DNA from: a bacterium
Lineage (GTDB): Bacteria > Bacillota > Bacilli > Lactobacillales > Streptococcaceae
DNA: 64,000 nucleotides
Direction: 5' to 3'
Assembly: GCA_905221115.1 (NCBI GenBank)
Contig: CAJNBX010000006.1
Location: forward strand, 1-64,000
Part shown: one piece after another, positions 1-8,524 of the stretch
Layout of the letters: every line of letters begins with the position of its first letter
Position numbering within the stretch: the first letter of the stretch is position 1
Notes under the pieces: generated by a model
What the model was told of the DNA's origin: nothing
Databases searched by the model: none
The model's input: the letters and a program-made list of their open reading frames with translations, nothing else
Made by a program: the position numbers and the translations under genes

Positions 1-753
1 AGATACTGGCTCTTCCACTTTTGGTGCTGGAGTCGCTGGCTCCTCTGCTTTTGGCGTGGTAGACGCTGGTTCTTCTGCTTTTGGCGTTGTTGCCACTGGC
101 TCTTCTGTTTTTGGCTCAGTTGCTACTGGTTCTTCTGATTTTGGTGCTGAAGTCGCTGGTTCCTCTACCTTTGGTGCTGGAGTCGCTGATTCTTCTGCTT
201 TTGGCGCTGGCGATACTGACTCTTCAGCTTTCGCTGCCGATACTGCTGGTGTTTCCACAACTACTGGTGTAGTTTGTTTAACTGTAGTAGTTTGCTCTCC
301 AGTTACAGTATTTGTCTTTGTTTCAACTTCATAACTTTGACAGCTACCAGAATTATCAATCGACACTCGCTGTCTTTTGACTTCTGTATTTCCATCTTTT
401 AGAAAAGCTTCTTCGCTAAAATACAATTTATTATTAGCAAAAATCAAATCTATATTTGCAATACGATTTATCTCAACCAAACTATCAACAGATAGCCCCG
501 TTGCGCCACTAATAGCACTCAGTGTATCTCCCCACTTAATTGTGTAGTGTGATAAATTGTCTATATTTTGAATATCCGCTTTCACTTCCTCAACTGTTCT
601 GGCTACCCAGACACCATCTTGTTCACTGGCTGAAACAGTTGGAGCTAAAAAGCCCAGACCCAATAAAATCACACCTGTCGCAACAATTGCACCGGTTCTT
701 AATTTTCTAAAGCCACGGAGGGACAAGTTCCCTCTAACATTTGTTTGTCTCAT
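1..753 (-). CDS. LysM-domain wall/secreted protein with Pro-rich 10-residue repeats (3' end outside window)
   Basis: The gene runs off the left edge, so only 251 codons are visible. The start is ATG at 753, with GAGG about 13 bases upstream. The N-terminus is a signal peptide: basic residues, a hydrophobic stretch near residues 20-38, and cleavage probably after a VSA motif. A LysM domain follows at about residues 68-110 (HYTIKWGDTLSAIS, then NRIAN). After a Thr-rich linker come perfect 10-residue tandem repeats of the type PKAEEPATPA (30-bp DNA units), at least seven up to the window edge. LysM binds peptidoglycan, so a cell-wall role is likely; any catalytic or anchoring domain lies outside the window. 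It is similar in design to the pneumococcal WalR-controlled LysM proteins, but I saw no clear WalR box. Confidence 0.8.
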   Translation of the reverse strand, partial: MRQTNVRGNLSLRGFRKLRTGAIVATGVILLGLGFLAPTVSASEQDGVWVARTVEEVKADIQNIDNLSHYTIKWGDTLSAISGATGLSVDSLVEINRIANIDLIFANNKLYFSEEAFLKDGNTEVKRQRVSIDNSGSCQSYEVETKTNTVTGEQTTTVKQTTPVVVETPAVSAAKAEESVSPAPKAEESATPAPKVEEPATSAPKSEEPVATEPKTEEPVATTPKAEEPASTTPKAEEPATPAPKVEEPVS

Positions 754-1110
754 AATGTTTATTTTTCCTCACTATTCTATATTTTCCAAAGTAGATCCTG
801 CCTAGGTCTACTAGCCTATGTTTGCGATATGGATAGGCTTCTACAGATTTATCTATCTATTTTCAAAATAAGATTTCTATAGATTTTTATGCACAATTCC
901 ATATATAAGTTGTGAAATTCCTTTCTAATGAATTCCATAGCTTTAGTATATCATATTTAAACACTAAAGTACAAAGAAAGCGACTGAAAGCAATGATTTT
1001 CACCACTGCTTTCAGCTCTATTTTGTATTGTTAAATATGCATTCTCTATCCACCATTCTGGAATAGAAAAACAAGATACTTTCGCTATTTCCAGACTCAT
1101 TTTTTCAAAC
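754..1110. other. Intergenic region: LysM promoter side and vex terminator
   Basis: About 360 bases without a gene between the LysM start and the vex3 stop, both on the minus strand. It holds a strong hairpin at 983-1014 (CTGAAAGC arms), which fits a terminator for the vex operon, and AT-rich sequence upstream of the LysM gene. No vncR, vncS or pep27 reading frame is present here. Confidence 0.5.
983..1014 (-). terminator. Hairpin after vex3
   Basis: CTGAAAGCAATG and CACTGCTTTCAG form a 12-bp stem (one wobble) around an 8-base loop, about 100 bases after the vex3 stop. On the minus strand the trailing U run is weak, so termination is likely but not certain. Confidence 0.5.
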
Positions 1111-2490
1111 TTATTCACTATCCAGCAGAAGTTCTTTTGGTTGTTTTCTAAGGAGATTGCTTGAAGCAAGCGCCATAACAAGAACCACGAGAACCAAGGC
1201 TAGGACAAAGACGATGATAAAGTCTGATGTCTGAATGGAAATATCTAGGCTCGACAAAGTTTTACTAAAGCCATCTACTTCTGCACCACCACCAAGGTTA
1301 GAGGCTTGAGCAGCCTTGCTGGCTTGCTTGGCAACACCTGAAGTGACATTGGCAAGAACAGTATTTCCAATCGCACGAGCTGTGTAGTTAGCTAGGAAGT
1401 AAGCAGAAACAAGAGCAGGGATGGCAATTAAGATCGATTCGGTAATGAATTGACCCAAGATACTTGCCTGCTTGAGACCTATAGAGAGGAGGATTCCCAC
1501 CTCCTTGCGACGGGCATTGATCCAAAGACCAAGCAAGAGTGCAAGGAGAAGGACTGAAAAGCTCAAGCTACCCCAGAAGAGGAGGTTGGCCATCTTGTAC
1601 ATACCAGAGATGGATTGCTCAAGAGCTGGGTAGTTTGAGGAGCTCTTCACCAGTGTATAGCTCTTCCAGTTGATACCACTGATGCCATTCAATTCTTTCA
1701 TGACATCATCCAAGTTCTTGTCTGCTGTTACAAAGAAGGTTGCGTCCCCATAAATAGCTGTGTCTTCTGTGTATCCATAAAGTTTAGCAGCCGTATGGAT
1801 GTCTGTGATGGCTGTATTTTCGTAGAGTTCTTGTGAATAGGTTACTGCCGACTTATTGTGACCATCAAAGAGTCCCTTGATTGTCACCTCGACTGTTTCC
1901 TTGGCCCCTTTTTCATTGTCTGCATCATAGACATTGGAGTCCAGTTTAACCTTATCTCCTACTTTCCAGCCGTGTTTGGCTGCCAAGTCCTTATGCATGA
2001 GAATCTTGTCCTTGTCGTCGTTGGTTAGGTGCTCACCTTCGACCAATTTATAAGAGCCAGAGACAAACTTGTCTTCTTTAGAGGAGTCATTGACACCTGT
2101 AATCATCAAGCCACTTCCAAAATGTTTGGCACGGTCAGGTGTCAGATTTTTCTTGGTTTCTGGAGTTTCGATAAGTTCATATCCAGTCAAATCTCCGATA
2201 GCGTTGATGCGTTTAACATAAGACTCGATGGCCTTGTTTTCGGTGATTTTTTTGATATCTTCACCCTTGATATTCCCAGCACCACGTGGCGTTCCTTGAT
2301 TGACGCGACGATTGATTTGCATGGAGAAACTATTGGTAATATTTTTAAAGGTCTCCTGAGAAGCCTTGGCAGTAGCTCCCTTCATTGACAAGCCAACCAA
2401 ACTCAAGCTCGCCATGAGGAGAATAATCAGGAAGATGACAATCGATTTGAAAAACTTCCTTGTAACATAGGCAAATGCGTTGTGTAACAT
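1111..2490 (-). CDS. vex3: Vex3-type ABC transporter permease (FtsX/MacB family)
   Basis: 459 residues. One N-terminal membrane segment (about 15-37) is followed by a long extracellular domain of about 270 residues. Three C-terminal membrane segments (about 300-325, 350-375 and 425-450) match the MacB/FtsX permease plan, and the end is KQPKELLLDSE. It matches what I know of pneumococcal Vex3, the second permease of the Vex exporter. It is the last gene of vex1-vex2-vex3 and is separated from vex2 by an unusual 284-bp spacer carrying a folded element. In pneumococcus the vex genes lie next to pep27-vncRS; here a LysM gene follows instead. The substrate is not known from sequence. Confidence 0.88.
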   Translation of the reverse strand: MLHNAFAYVTRKFFKSIVIFLIILLMASLSLVGLSMKGATAKASQETFKNITNSFSMQINRRVNQGTPRGAGNIKGEDIKKITENKAIESYVKRINAIGDLTGYELIETPETKKNLTPDRAKHFGSGLMITGVNDSSKEDKFVSGSYKLVEGEHLTNDDKDKILMHKDLAAKHGWKVGDKVKLDSNVYDADNEKGAKETVEVTIKGLFDGHNKSAVTYSQELYENTAITDIHTAAKLYGYTEDTAIYGDATFFVTADKNLDDVMKELNGISGINWKSYTLVKSSSNYPALEQSISGMYKMANLLFWGSLSFSVLLLALLLGLWINARRKEVGILLSIGLKQASILGQFITESILIAIPALVSAYFLANYTARAIGNTVLANVTSGVAKQASKAAQASNLGGGAEVDGFSKTLSSLDISIQTSDFIIVFVLALVLVVLVMALASSNLLRKQPKELLLDSE

Positions 2491-2551
2491 AGGTTCCCTT
2501 TCTAGGTTTTGTTTTATTTCAATGTCTTATAACTTATATAAATTATTTTTT

Positions 2552-2691
2552 ACTATTTCCCTTAGATTGTGCGGACGGGAGCAACTTCCTGTAGGAATTT
2601 CATCCCTAATTTTTGAGCCATATGTCTCAAAAATTCCGGCCTAGATAATAATTTTGTTATTATCTAGGCTATCACTACTGCGGGAAATAGT
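2552..2691. repeat. 140-bp multi-hairpin element inside the vex operon
   Basis: A perfect 10-bp inverted repeat (ACTATTTCCC / GGGAAATAGT) closes the element. Inside are two more perfect stems: AATTTTTGAG/CTCAAAAATT at about 2611-2638, and the 13-bp GCCTAGATAATAA/TTATTATCTAGGC at about 2640-2670. There is also a short TTCCTGTAGGAA palindrome. As RNA this would fold as a closed multibranch structure. I do not recognise it as a BOX element. It could be one of the other small pneumococcal intergenic repeats (RUP or SPRITE class) or a regulatory RNA. Confidence 0.65.
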
Positions 2692-2774
2692 TGTTAAAGA
2701 CTCACTTCGTTTATTATTACTTTACACGTATCTGGTTACCAGCTAATACTATTTTAAAGTTTAATAACTAGATT

Positions 2775-3407
2775 CTATATTTCAGTCAGTTTCTTGTCCT
2801 TCAACTCAAGTGTAATATCTGACGCTTGCGCCACTTCTTTACTGTGTGTGACGACGATGACACATTTACCTGTTTTCTCGGCAAGTGATTTGAGCAGTTC
2901 GACAATATCTCCAGCAGTTTTAGGGTCCAGATTTCCCGTTGGCTCATCCGCTAGAATAACTGGAGCTTCTGAGACCAAACTACGAGCAATGGCAACACGT
3001 TGCTGTTGACCACCTGATAACTGGAGAACATTCCGCTTGATCTGACTTTCATCCAAACCAAGCTCAAGCAGTGTATCCTTGCTTGCCTTTTTGTTGACCA
3101 AGCGGATATTTTCCAGTGGAGAAAGATAATCTATCAAGTTATAATTTTGAAAGACCAGGGAAATATGGTGCATGCGATGGTAAGAATAGCCCTTCTTACG
3201 AATATCCTCTCCTTGAAAAAGGATTGAACCTTCAACAGGACTATCTAGACCAGCAAGTAGGGACAAGAGTGTGGATTTCCCCGCTCCTGACTCCCCAATA
3301 ATACTGTAAAATTTCCCGGGTTCAAAATTATAATTGATCTGATATAGGACTGCTTCAGCAGTGTTCTTATAACGGTAGGTAACATCTTGTAATTGTAATA
3401 AAGTCAT
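2775..3407 (-). CDS. vex2: Vex2-type ABC transporter ATP-binding protein
   Basis: 210 residues, a single nucleotide-binding domain. Walker A is GESGAGKST (about 37-45), the signature is LSGGQQQR, Walker B is VILADEPTGNLD, and the switch histidine is in VVTHSKE. This is the LolD/MacB-type ATPase that energises the Vex1/Vex3 permeases. It follows vex1 by 12 bases with a good ribosome binding site (AAGGAG), so the two are translated from one message. Function in export is inferred from the family; the cargo is unknown. Confidence 0.9.
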   Translation of the reverse strand: MTLLQLQDVTYRYKNTAEAVLYQINYNFEPGKFYSIIGESGAGKSTLLSLLAGLDSPVEGSILFQGEDIRKKGYSYHRMHHISLVFQNYNLIDYLSPLENIRLVNKKASKDTLLELGLDESQIKRNVLQLSGGQQQRVAIARSLVSEAPVILADEPTGNLDPKTAGDIVELLKSLAEKTGKCVIVVTHSKEVAQASDITLELKDKKLTEI

Positions 3408-3419
3408 GATTTCTCCTTC

Positions 3420-4697
3420 TTAACTAATAGATGATAAAATTTCTTTCGGCGATTTTCTAAATAGAAATAGGAAACAAAGGGCTACTGATAAGCAACTAAT
3501 CAACAACAGAAAGACATAGGATTCTGCAAATGATAGGATATTAGTTGATAGACTGCTTGCTTTGGCTAGCGTGTCTTGTAGGGCTGCCTGATCTCCACTT
3601 GCTAGTAGAGTTTGGAGTAGGTAAGATGTGATGGCGTTTCCTGCAACAAATGCTGGAAGCAAAGCACCGAGAGATACCAAAACTACCTCTAAACAGAACT
3701 GTAGGAAGATCGAGCTCTTGCCTTTTCCAAGTGCAAGTAAAATCCCCACTTCGTAGACCCTTTCCCTCAACCAGAGAGACAAGACTAAAATCAAGGCACC
3801 TGCTCCTGCTATCAACATCCCATAAAGGAAGATGGTCAGGAAGGTTTGGAAAGTTGCTACTGAGTCTTTGATTTGTTCAAAGGCCTGGTTTTCCTTCTCG
3901 ACTTGGTAACCTTGACTTTCTAAAGCCAAGTTTTCCACCTGCTTCATGAGTCCGTCCATTTCCTTAGGATTTTCTACATAGAAGCGCGCTGCACTGACTA
4001 GAGATTCACCATTTCCCAAAAGGCTTTGGCTGCTTTCATAGTCTGTAAAGACCTGGTTTTCACTGAAGTCGGAAGACAAGCCTGTGAACTTCTCTTGTTT
4101 TTTACCAGAAAAGATGCCGACAATCTCAAACTCTACTGTTTGTCCTTTTCCAGATTCTGACTGACCAGCATCTAAGCTAATCTTGTCATGAAGGGAAAGA
4201 CCATTCTTCTTAGCCAACTCTTCGTGGATTAGAATTTTCTTCGAATCCCCTTTTTGAAGATGTCGCCCTTCTTTTAGGTTGAAAGCCGAACTGATAAAGG
4301 TGACATCCTTGGATGAATCCTCAAGAGCCGTTAAGCTAACCAAATTCTTGTCCGCAGCTGACAAGTCATCACGTTCGACGCTCTGCTCACCACTCACTGC
4401 TTCCTTGTCTTTTAGTTTTGCGACCGTCTCAAGTTCAGGAGAGACATTTTCCAGTCCCTTAATCTGGCTCACGGATGATAAGTCCGACAACTTAAAAGTC
4501 TGCCCATTTTCTATCTTCTTAATAGAAAAAGATGTGTTGAGTGATTTGTAAAGATTGGTTTCAACTGTTTTGTTGGACTTCATCAGAGTCAAACAGGCTG
4601 AAATTCCAGCCAATAGGACAAACAAAATCAGAAATAAAATAAAACTTCTCAGTCGTTTTCTGCTGACATAAGCCCAAGCTCTTTGGATTGGATTCAT
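3420..4697 (-). CDS. vex1: Vex1-type ABC transporter permease
   Basis: 425 residues with the same plan as Vex3: a first membrane segment at about 17-37, an extracellular domain to about 285, then three C-terminal membrane segments, ending KSPKEILSSIS. First gene of the vex operon, with GGAGGTGA directly before the ATG. The AT-rich upstream stretch holds a TATAAT-like -10. It pairs with Vex3 as a heterodimeric MacB-like exporter in the cytoplasmic membrane. The assignment rests on family resemblance and on the three-gene order permease-ATPase-permease. Confidence 0.88.
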   Translation of the reverse strand: MNPIQRAWAYVSRKRLRSFILFLILFVLLAGISACLTLMKSNKTVETNLYKSLNTSFSIKKIENGQTFKLSDLSSVSQIKGLENVSPELETVAKLKDKEAVSGEQSVERDDLSAADKNLVSLTALEDSSKDVTFISSAFNLKEGRHLQKGDSKKILIHEELAKKNGLSLHDKISLDAGQSESGKGQTVEFEIVGIFSGKKQEKFTGLSSDFSENQVFTDYESSQSLLGNGESLVSAARFYVENPKEMDGLMKQVENLALESQGYQVEKENQAFEQIKDSVATFQTFLTIFLYGMLIAGAGALILVLSLWLRERVYEVGILLALGKGKSSIFLQFCLEVVLVSLGALLPAFVAGNAITSYLLQTLLASGDQAALQDTLAKASSLSTNILSFAESYVFLLLISCLSVALCFLFLFRKSPKEILSSIS

Positions 4698-4800
4698 TCG
4701 TCACCTCCATATTTGTAAGACTATTATAAAATTCAAATATGAAATGTTTATGAAATACAAAAAAAGAGCAAAAATTTTTTACTCTACTTGAATTACATGA

Positions 4801-4830
4801 AAACAAAAGAGCTAGCCTAAGCTAACTCTT
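4801..4830 (-). terminator. Terminator of tRNA-Leu
   Basis: On the minus strand AAGAGTTAGC and GCTAGCTCTT form a 10-bp stem with a TTAG loop followed by TTTTGTTTT, starting 6 bases after the tRNA 3' end. Confidence 0.8.
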
Positions 4831-4836
4831 ATCCTA

Positions 4837-4922
4837 TGCGGAGAGAGGGACTTGAACCCTCACGACCTAAAGCGGTCACAGGATCCTTAGTCCTGCGCGT
4901 CTGCCAATTCCGCCATCCCCGC
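4837..4922 (-). tRNA. tRNA-Leu (anticodon AAG)
   Basis: An 86-base leucine-type tRNA with a long variable arm. The acceptor stem GCGGGGA pairs with TCTCCGC (one G-U) and the discriminator is A. The anticodon arm CAGGA-CTAAGGA-TCCTG gives AAG (reads CUU), and the T arm contains GGTTCAAGTCC. CCA is not encoded. It stands alone with its own promoter and terminator, between vex1 and pncA. Confidence 0.92.
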
Positions 4923-4937
4923 GTCGATTACTTTACT

Positions 4938-4966
4938 AGTATATCAACTTTTGGGATCCTTGTCAA
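4938..4966 (-). promoter_or_regulatory. Promoter of tRNA-Leu
   Basis: On the minus strand a perfect -35 TTGACA and a -10 TATACT are separated by 17 bases, and the -10 ends about 16 bases before the tRNA 5' end. Confidence 0.85.
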
Positions 4967-5001
4967 CACTTTTTTCAATTTTTTTCATTTCACCAACCAA
5001 A

Positions 5002-5577
5002 TTACTCTGAAATTTCATTTAGATTTTCATCTACCAACTTAGCTCCGAGTGTATTTTTGAAATGACCTAGGGCAAATTGATGATTTTCAGGCCAGATGGA
5101 AGCAACAGCTGGTTTAACAATCTCGATATCATATCCTAGATTATAGGCATCTATAGCTGTATGCAGGACACAAATATCCGTCAAGACTCCTGTTAAGATA
5201 ACGGTAGACACTCGACGCTCTCTCAAACGGATATCCAGGTCAGTTCCCGAAAAAGCTGAGTAATGGCGTTTATCCATCCAAAAGACACGACTGTCTGAAC
5301 CATGCTCTTGATAAAAGGTCCCCAAATCTCCGTATAAATTCCGTCCACTAGTCCCAATCAAATTGTGAGGAGGAAACAGCTTGCTTTCTGGATGGAAACA
5401 ATCGTTTTCTTCATGAGCATCTATTGTAAAGAAGATGTAATCTCCGCGTTCAAAAGCTAATCGAGTTACCTTGCTGATGGCATCCGAAATCGCCTGAGCT
5501 GGAGCACCCGCTGTCAGCTTCCCACTATCAGCAACAAAATCTTCTGTATAATCAATCGAAATCAAAGCCTTAGTCAT
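5002..5577 (-). CDS. pncA: Nicotinamidase (isochorismatase-fold hydrolase)
   Basis: 191 residues. It hydrolyses nicotinamide to nicotinate and ammonia for NAD salvage in the cytoplasm. The catalytic triad is complete: Asp9, Lys103 and Cys136 (in TDICV). The metal ligands Asp53, His55, Glu64 and His71 are all present at the positions known for the pneumococcal enzyme. Its ATG shares one base with the codY stop codon (TAATG), so the two genes are translationally coupled. In the same window PnuC (about 48.1 kb) imports pyridine precursors for the same pathway. Confidence 0.93.
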   Translation of the reverse strand: MTKALISIDYTEDFVADSGKLTAGAPAQAISDAISKVTRLAFERGDYIFFTIDAHEENDCFHPESKLFPPHNLIGTSGRNLYGDLGTFYQEHGSDSRVFWMDKRHYSAFSGTDLDIRLRERRVSTVILTGVLTDICVLHTAIDAYNLGYDIEIVKPAVASIWPENHQFALGHFKNTLGAKLVDENLNEISE

Positions 5578-6365
5578 TAGTAATCTCTTTTCTTCACTTC
5601 TTCAAAAATATCTGAAATCAAGACCTTAAGGTAGGTTCCTTTCATTCCAAGTGAGCGACTTTCAATAATTCCCGCAGACTCAAGTTTACGAAGAGCATTG
5701 ACAATCACAGAACGGGTAATACCGATACGGTCTGCAATCACAGACGCAGTCAACTGCCCTTCATTTCCATTTAATTCCCCTAAAATTGCTGAAACAGCAC
5801 GGAGTTCGGAGTAAGAAAGGGTATTAACCGCCATGGTAACAGCAGTACGGCGACGGATATTTTTCTCATCTTCCTCACGCTGGAAGTTAAGAAGCTGAAT
5901 CCCAACAACGGTACTCGCAATCTCAACAAGGATCAAGTCCTCATCTTCGAATTTTTTATCATTGCGCCAAATAATCAAAGAACCAAGGCGAATCCCTGAT
6001 ACATGAATCGGTGCAATGGTCGTCAAGCCATCTGGAAAATCCGAACGACTCTCTACAGGGAAAATACTCAAATCATGATCAACTGTCAGATTGGCTTCTG
6101 TATCGTAGATCATATTCGCACCTTGAATGTAGTCATCTGGGAAAATCTTAGTTTGGAAGAACTGCTCTACACGATCTGTATTGGTTTTGTAACGCATGAA
6201 ATAACCAAGGAGACGTCCCTTGCTATTGACGATACAGGCGTTACAGTCAATAATATCTGCCAATTGACGGGTAATCGCATTGTATGGAAGTTCTTCCTGC
6301 AACTGCTCCTCTGAGCGCTTCAGGATAGAAGTAATTTTTCTTGTTTTTTCTAATAAATGTGCCAT
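5577..6365 (-). CDS. codY: GTP/branched-chain amino acid-sensing repressor CodY
   Basis: 262 residues. The N-terminal GAF domain senses isoleucine, leucine and valine. The C-terminal winged helix-turn-helix (about 205-240, [21 protein letters not shown]) binds AATTTTCWGAAAATT-like sites. CodY represses nutrient uptake genes in rich conditions. The length and helix-turn-helix match the family. The upstream region carries a TTGAAA-17-TATAAT promoter with a CodY-like box just before the -35, which suggests autoregulation. Confidence 0.95.
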   Translation of the reverse strand: MAHLLEKTRKITSILKRSEEQLQEELPYNAITRQLADIIDCNACIVNSKGRLLGYFMRYKTNTDRVEQFFQTKIFPDDYIQGANMIYDTEANLTVDHDLSIFPVESRSDFPDGLTTIAPIHVSGIRLGSLIIWRNDKKFEDEDLILVEIASTVVGIQLLNFQREEDEKNIRRRTAVTMAVNTLSYSELRAVSAILGELNGNEGQLTASVIADRIGITRSVIVNALRKLESAGIIESRSLGMKGTYLKVLISDIFEEVKKRDY

Positions 6366-6391
6366 TTTTCACCTCGAATTTAATCGCTATC

Positions 6392-6436
6392 ATTATAACA
6401 TAAACAGCTTAAATTTTCAATTATTATCTGAAAATT
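6392..6436 (-). promoter_or_regulatory. codY promoter with CodY-like box
   Basis: Minus-strand -35 TTGAAA at 6415-6420 and -10 TATAAT at 6392-6397, with a 17-base spacer. At 6422-6436 lies a 15-base site matching the CodY box AATTTTCWGAAAATT at 13 of 15 positions, directly upstream of the -35. Confidence 0.65.
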
Positions 6437-6531
6437 GCTTATTTAATTGCAATTTGAAAAAACAAGAATATTTTTAATTAAATTGCTTCTTTTCTATTGA
6501 CAAGCTCCCTATTTTTGTGTAGTATAATATT

Positions 6532-6619
6532 ACAAGAATATAATATATCTATTTTATTTATCTTTCTTTTCCATTCGGTCTCCTTATATAAAAAAGCGAT
6601 TCATTTTGAACCGCTTTTT
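6532..6619 (+). ncRNA. Candidate small RNA between codY and cshA
   Basis: On the plus strand TTGACA (6497-6502) is followed after 17 bases by TAGTAT (6520-6525), overlapping a TATAAT at 6523-6528. The predicted start is near 6532. About 60 bases later comes the hairpin-plus-T run at 6591-6619. Both flanking genes are on the other strand, so this would be an independent RNA of about 88 nt. It contains a pyrimidine stretch (GGTCTCCTT) able to pair with Shine-Dalgarno sequences. No start codon with a ribosome site is seen. Not tested; promoter-only evidence. Confidence 0.4.
6591..6619. terminator. Terminator after cshA (usable from both strands)
   Basis: AAAAAGCGATTC and GAACCGCTTTTT form an 8-bp stem (one wobble) flanked by A and T runs. 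It starts two bases after the cshA stop and serves the minus strand; the T run on the other side could end a plus-strand RNA. Confidence 0.8.
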
Positions 6620-6620
6620 C

Positions 6621-8195
6621 TTATTTATCGCCCTTGTTACGAATAACAAAGCCTGTTTGCTTTTCACTTGAAGTATTGCGTGGTTTTTTATTATCCTTAC
6701 GGTAACGTTTTTCCTTATCAAAACGATCATTGCCACGACTTCCTTTTTTGAAATCATCACGACGGCCATTGCCACGGCGATCACGGTCTCGACGTTCGTC
6801 TCCACGACGGCCTCCACGACCTCCCTTAGCTTTACCACCGAAGCCATTACCTGATGGTTTAAATGGCAGTGGTTTTTCACGTGCAATCTCCACTTCAGGA
6901 AGACTATCTGGATCTTGAACAGTCAGACTCAAGATATACATTGCCAATTCTTCTGGAGTAAATTCGGCAGCTAGCTTACGAGCATCCTTACCAAATTTCT
7001 CAAAGTTGGCACGGATAGTCTCATCTGCAAAATCACGTTCGATTTTCTTGAGAGCTACCTGTTTTTTTGCTTGGAAGGCTTCTTCTGCACTTGCAGGTTT
7101 GAGACCTTTCATGCGTTTCTTAGTCAAATTCTCAATGATTTGGAGATAACCCATTTCATTTGGTGATACAAAAGTAATAGACTGACCTGACTTACCGGCA
7201 CGACCTGTACGACCAATACGGTGAACATAACTTTCAGGATCTTGTGGAATATCGTAGTTATAGACATGGGTCACACCTGAAATATCCAACCCACGCGCTG
7301 CAACGTCTGTCGCAACCAAAACATCAAGATTACCATTTTTAAAGTCACGAAGGACACGAAGACGTTTGTTTTGGTCTAGGTCCCCATGAATTCCTTCCGC
7401 ACGGAAGCCACGGATTTTAAGACCACGAGTCAATTCATCTACACGGCGTTTTGTACGACCAAATACGATAGCAAGCTCAGGCTGTTCCACATCCATAAGA
7501 CGAGTCATGGTATCAAACTTTTCTTGTTCTTTAACACGAATATAGTATTGGTCAACCAATTCTGTGGTCAATTCCTTAGCAGCAATCTTCACATGCTCAG
7601 GTTCTTTCATAAACTGAACACCGATACGTTTAATGGCATCTGGCATAGTTGCTGAGAAAAGTAAGGTTTGACGGTTTTCAGGGACACGAGAAATGATAGC
7701 TTCGATATCTTCAAGGAAGCCCATGTTGAGCATTTCATCCGCTTCGTCAAGGATAAGCGTTTCAATATCTTGTAATTTCAAGGCCTTGCGTTTAATCAAG
7801 TCCAAGAGGCGACCTGGAGTTCCCACCACGATATGGGCACCAGATTTAAGAGCCTTAATTTGTTTTTCAATGCTTGATCCGCCATATACTGAGCGTACTT
7901 TGACTCCCTTACTACGACCAAAGCGGAAGAGTTCTTCTTGACTTTGGACAGCGAGTTCACGTGTTGGAGCGATAACCAAGGCTTGGATTGTCGCTTCTTC
8001 TGTACGGATTTTTTCAAGGGTAGGTAAGCCAAAGGCTGCAGTTTTTCCTGTACCAGTCTGAGCTTGACCGATAACGTCCTTACCTTCAAGAGCCAATGGA
8101 ATGGTTTGTTCTTGGATAGGACTGGCTTCTACAAAACCAGCTTTTTCAATCTCTGCTAGCAAATCAGCAGACAAGTTTAATTCATTAAATTTCAC
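6621..8195 (-). CDS. cshA: DEAD-box ATP-dependent RNA helicase CshA
   Basis: 524 residues. The helicase motifs are in order: Q motif (SPIQEQ), Walker A AQTGTGKT, PTRELA, TPGR, DEAD (VLDEADEM), SAT, then motif VI HRIGRTGRAG, all within the first 370 residues. The C-terminal tail from about 440 is basic and rich in Gly, Arg and Asp (GGKAKGGRGGRRGDERRDRD), typical of RNA-binding tails of CshA-type degradosome helicases. It unwinds RNA and assists mRNA decay and ribosome assembly. It is a single-gene unit with a leader of about 140 bases, as often seen for self-controlled DEAD-box helicases. Confidence 0.93.
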   Translation of the reverse strand: MKFNELNLSADLLAEIEKAGFVEASPIQEQTIPLALEGKDVIGQAQTGTGKTAAFGLPTLEKIRTEEATIQALVIAPTRELAVQSQEELFRFGRSKGVKVRSVYGGSSIEKQIKALKSGAHIVVGTPGRLLDLIKRKALKLQDIETLILDEADEMLNMGFLEDIEAIISRVPENRQTLLFSATMPDAIKRIGVQFMKEPEHVKIAAKELTTELVDQYYIRVKEQEKFDTMTRLMDVEQPELAIVFGRTKRRVDELTRGLKIRGFRAEGIHGDLDQNKRLRVLRDFKNGNLDVLVATDVAARGLDISGVTHVYNYDIPQDPESYVHRIGRTGRAGKSGQSITFVSPNEMGYLQIIENLTKKRMKGLKPASAEEAFQAKKQVALKKIERDFADETIRANFEKFGKDARKLAAEFTPEELAMYILSLTVQDPDSLPEVEIAREKPLPFKPSGNGFGGKAKGGRGGRRGDERRDRDRRGNGRRDDFKKGSRGNDRFDKEKRYRKDNKKPRNTSSEKQTGFVIRNKGDK

Positions 8196-8524
8196 GTTAT
8201 TCTTCTTTCTAAAGGTGGTGCGAAGCCACCCTATAGGGCTTAGTTTATACTTTTCTTTTTATGACGTATTTTCATATACTGGATATAAAATCGTGTTGCT
8301 TCTTTTCCACAAAAGAAAAGTACTGTTTTCTTTGCAACCTATCTAGTATAACACAAGACCAGAGCAAAAGATAGCCCAATCCATCGATAAAGTCATGTAA
8401 ACGATTTTTCTGAGAAAATGAGGATGAAATTTCCACTATTTCATAAACTTTTTTAAAGCGTAGCAGAATTGTGCAAAAGTTTTTTTCTTGTGCTAGAATG
8501 AAATTCGAATAGGAGGAACTCTAA
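8196..8524. promoter_or_regulatory. Divergent region: cshA leader and har promoter
   Basis: Minus strand: TATACT at 8345-8350 with an upstream TG suggests a cshA start near 8338, giving a leader of about 143 bases. The leader contains the hairpins GGTGG-TGCGAAG-CCACC and CTTTTC-(7)-GAAAAG. Plus strand: an extended -10 TGCTAGAAT at 8491-8499 precedes the AGGAGG of the reductase gene. No gene is seen in this 329-base stretch. Confidence 0.5.

Noticed and set aside
56..334. Plus-strand open frames with Ser/Gly-Phe repeats
   Set aside because: They are the antisense of the 30-bp repeats of the LysM gene; no ribosome site and repeat-driven composition.
754..960. WalR box upstream of the LysM gene
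   Set aside because: I looked for the direct repeat TGTNA-N5-TGTNA on the minus strand and did not find a convincing match.
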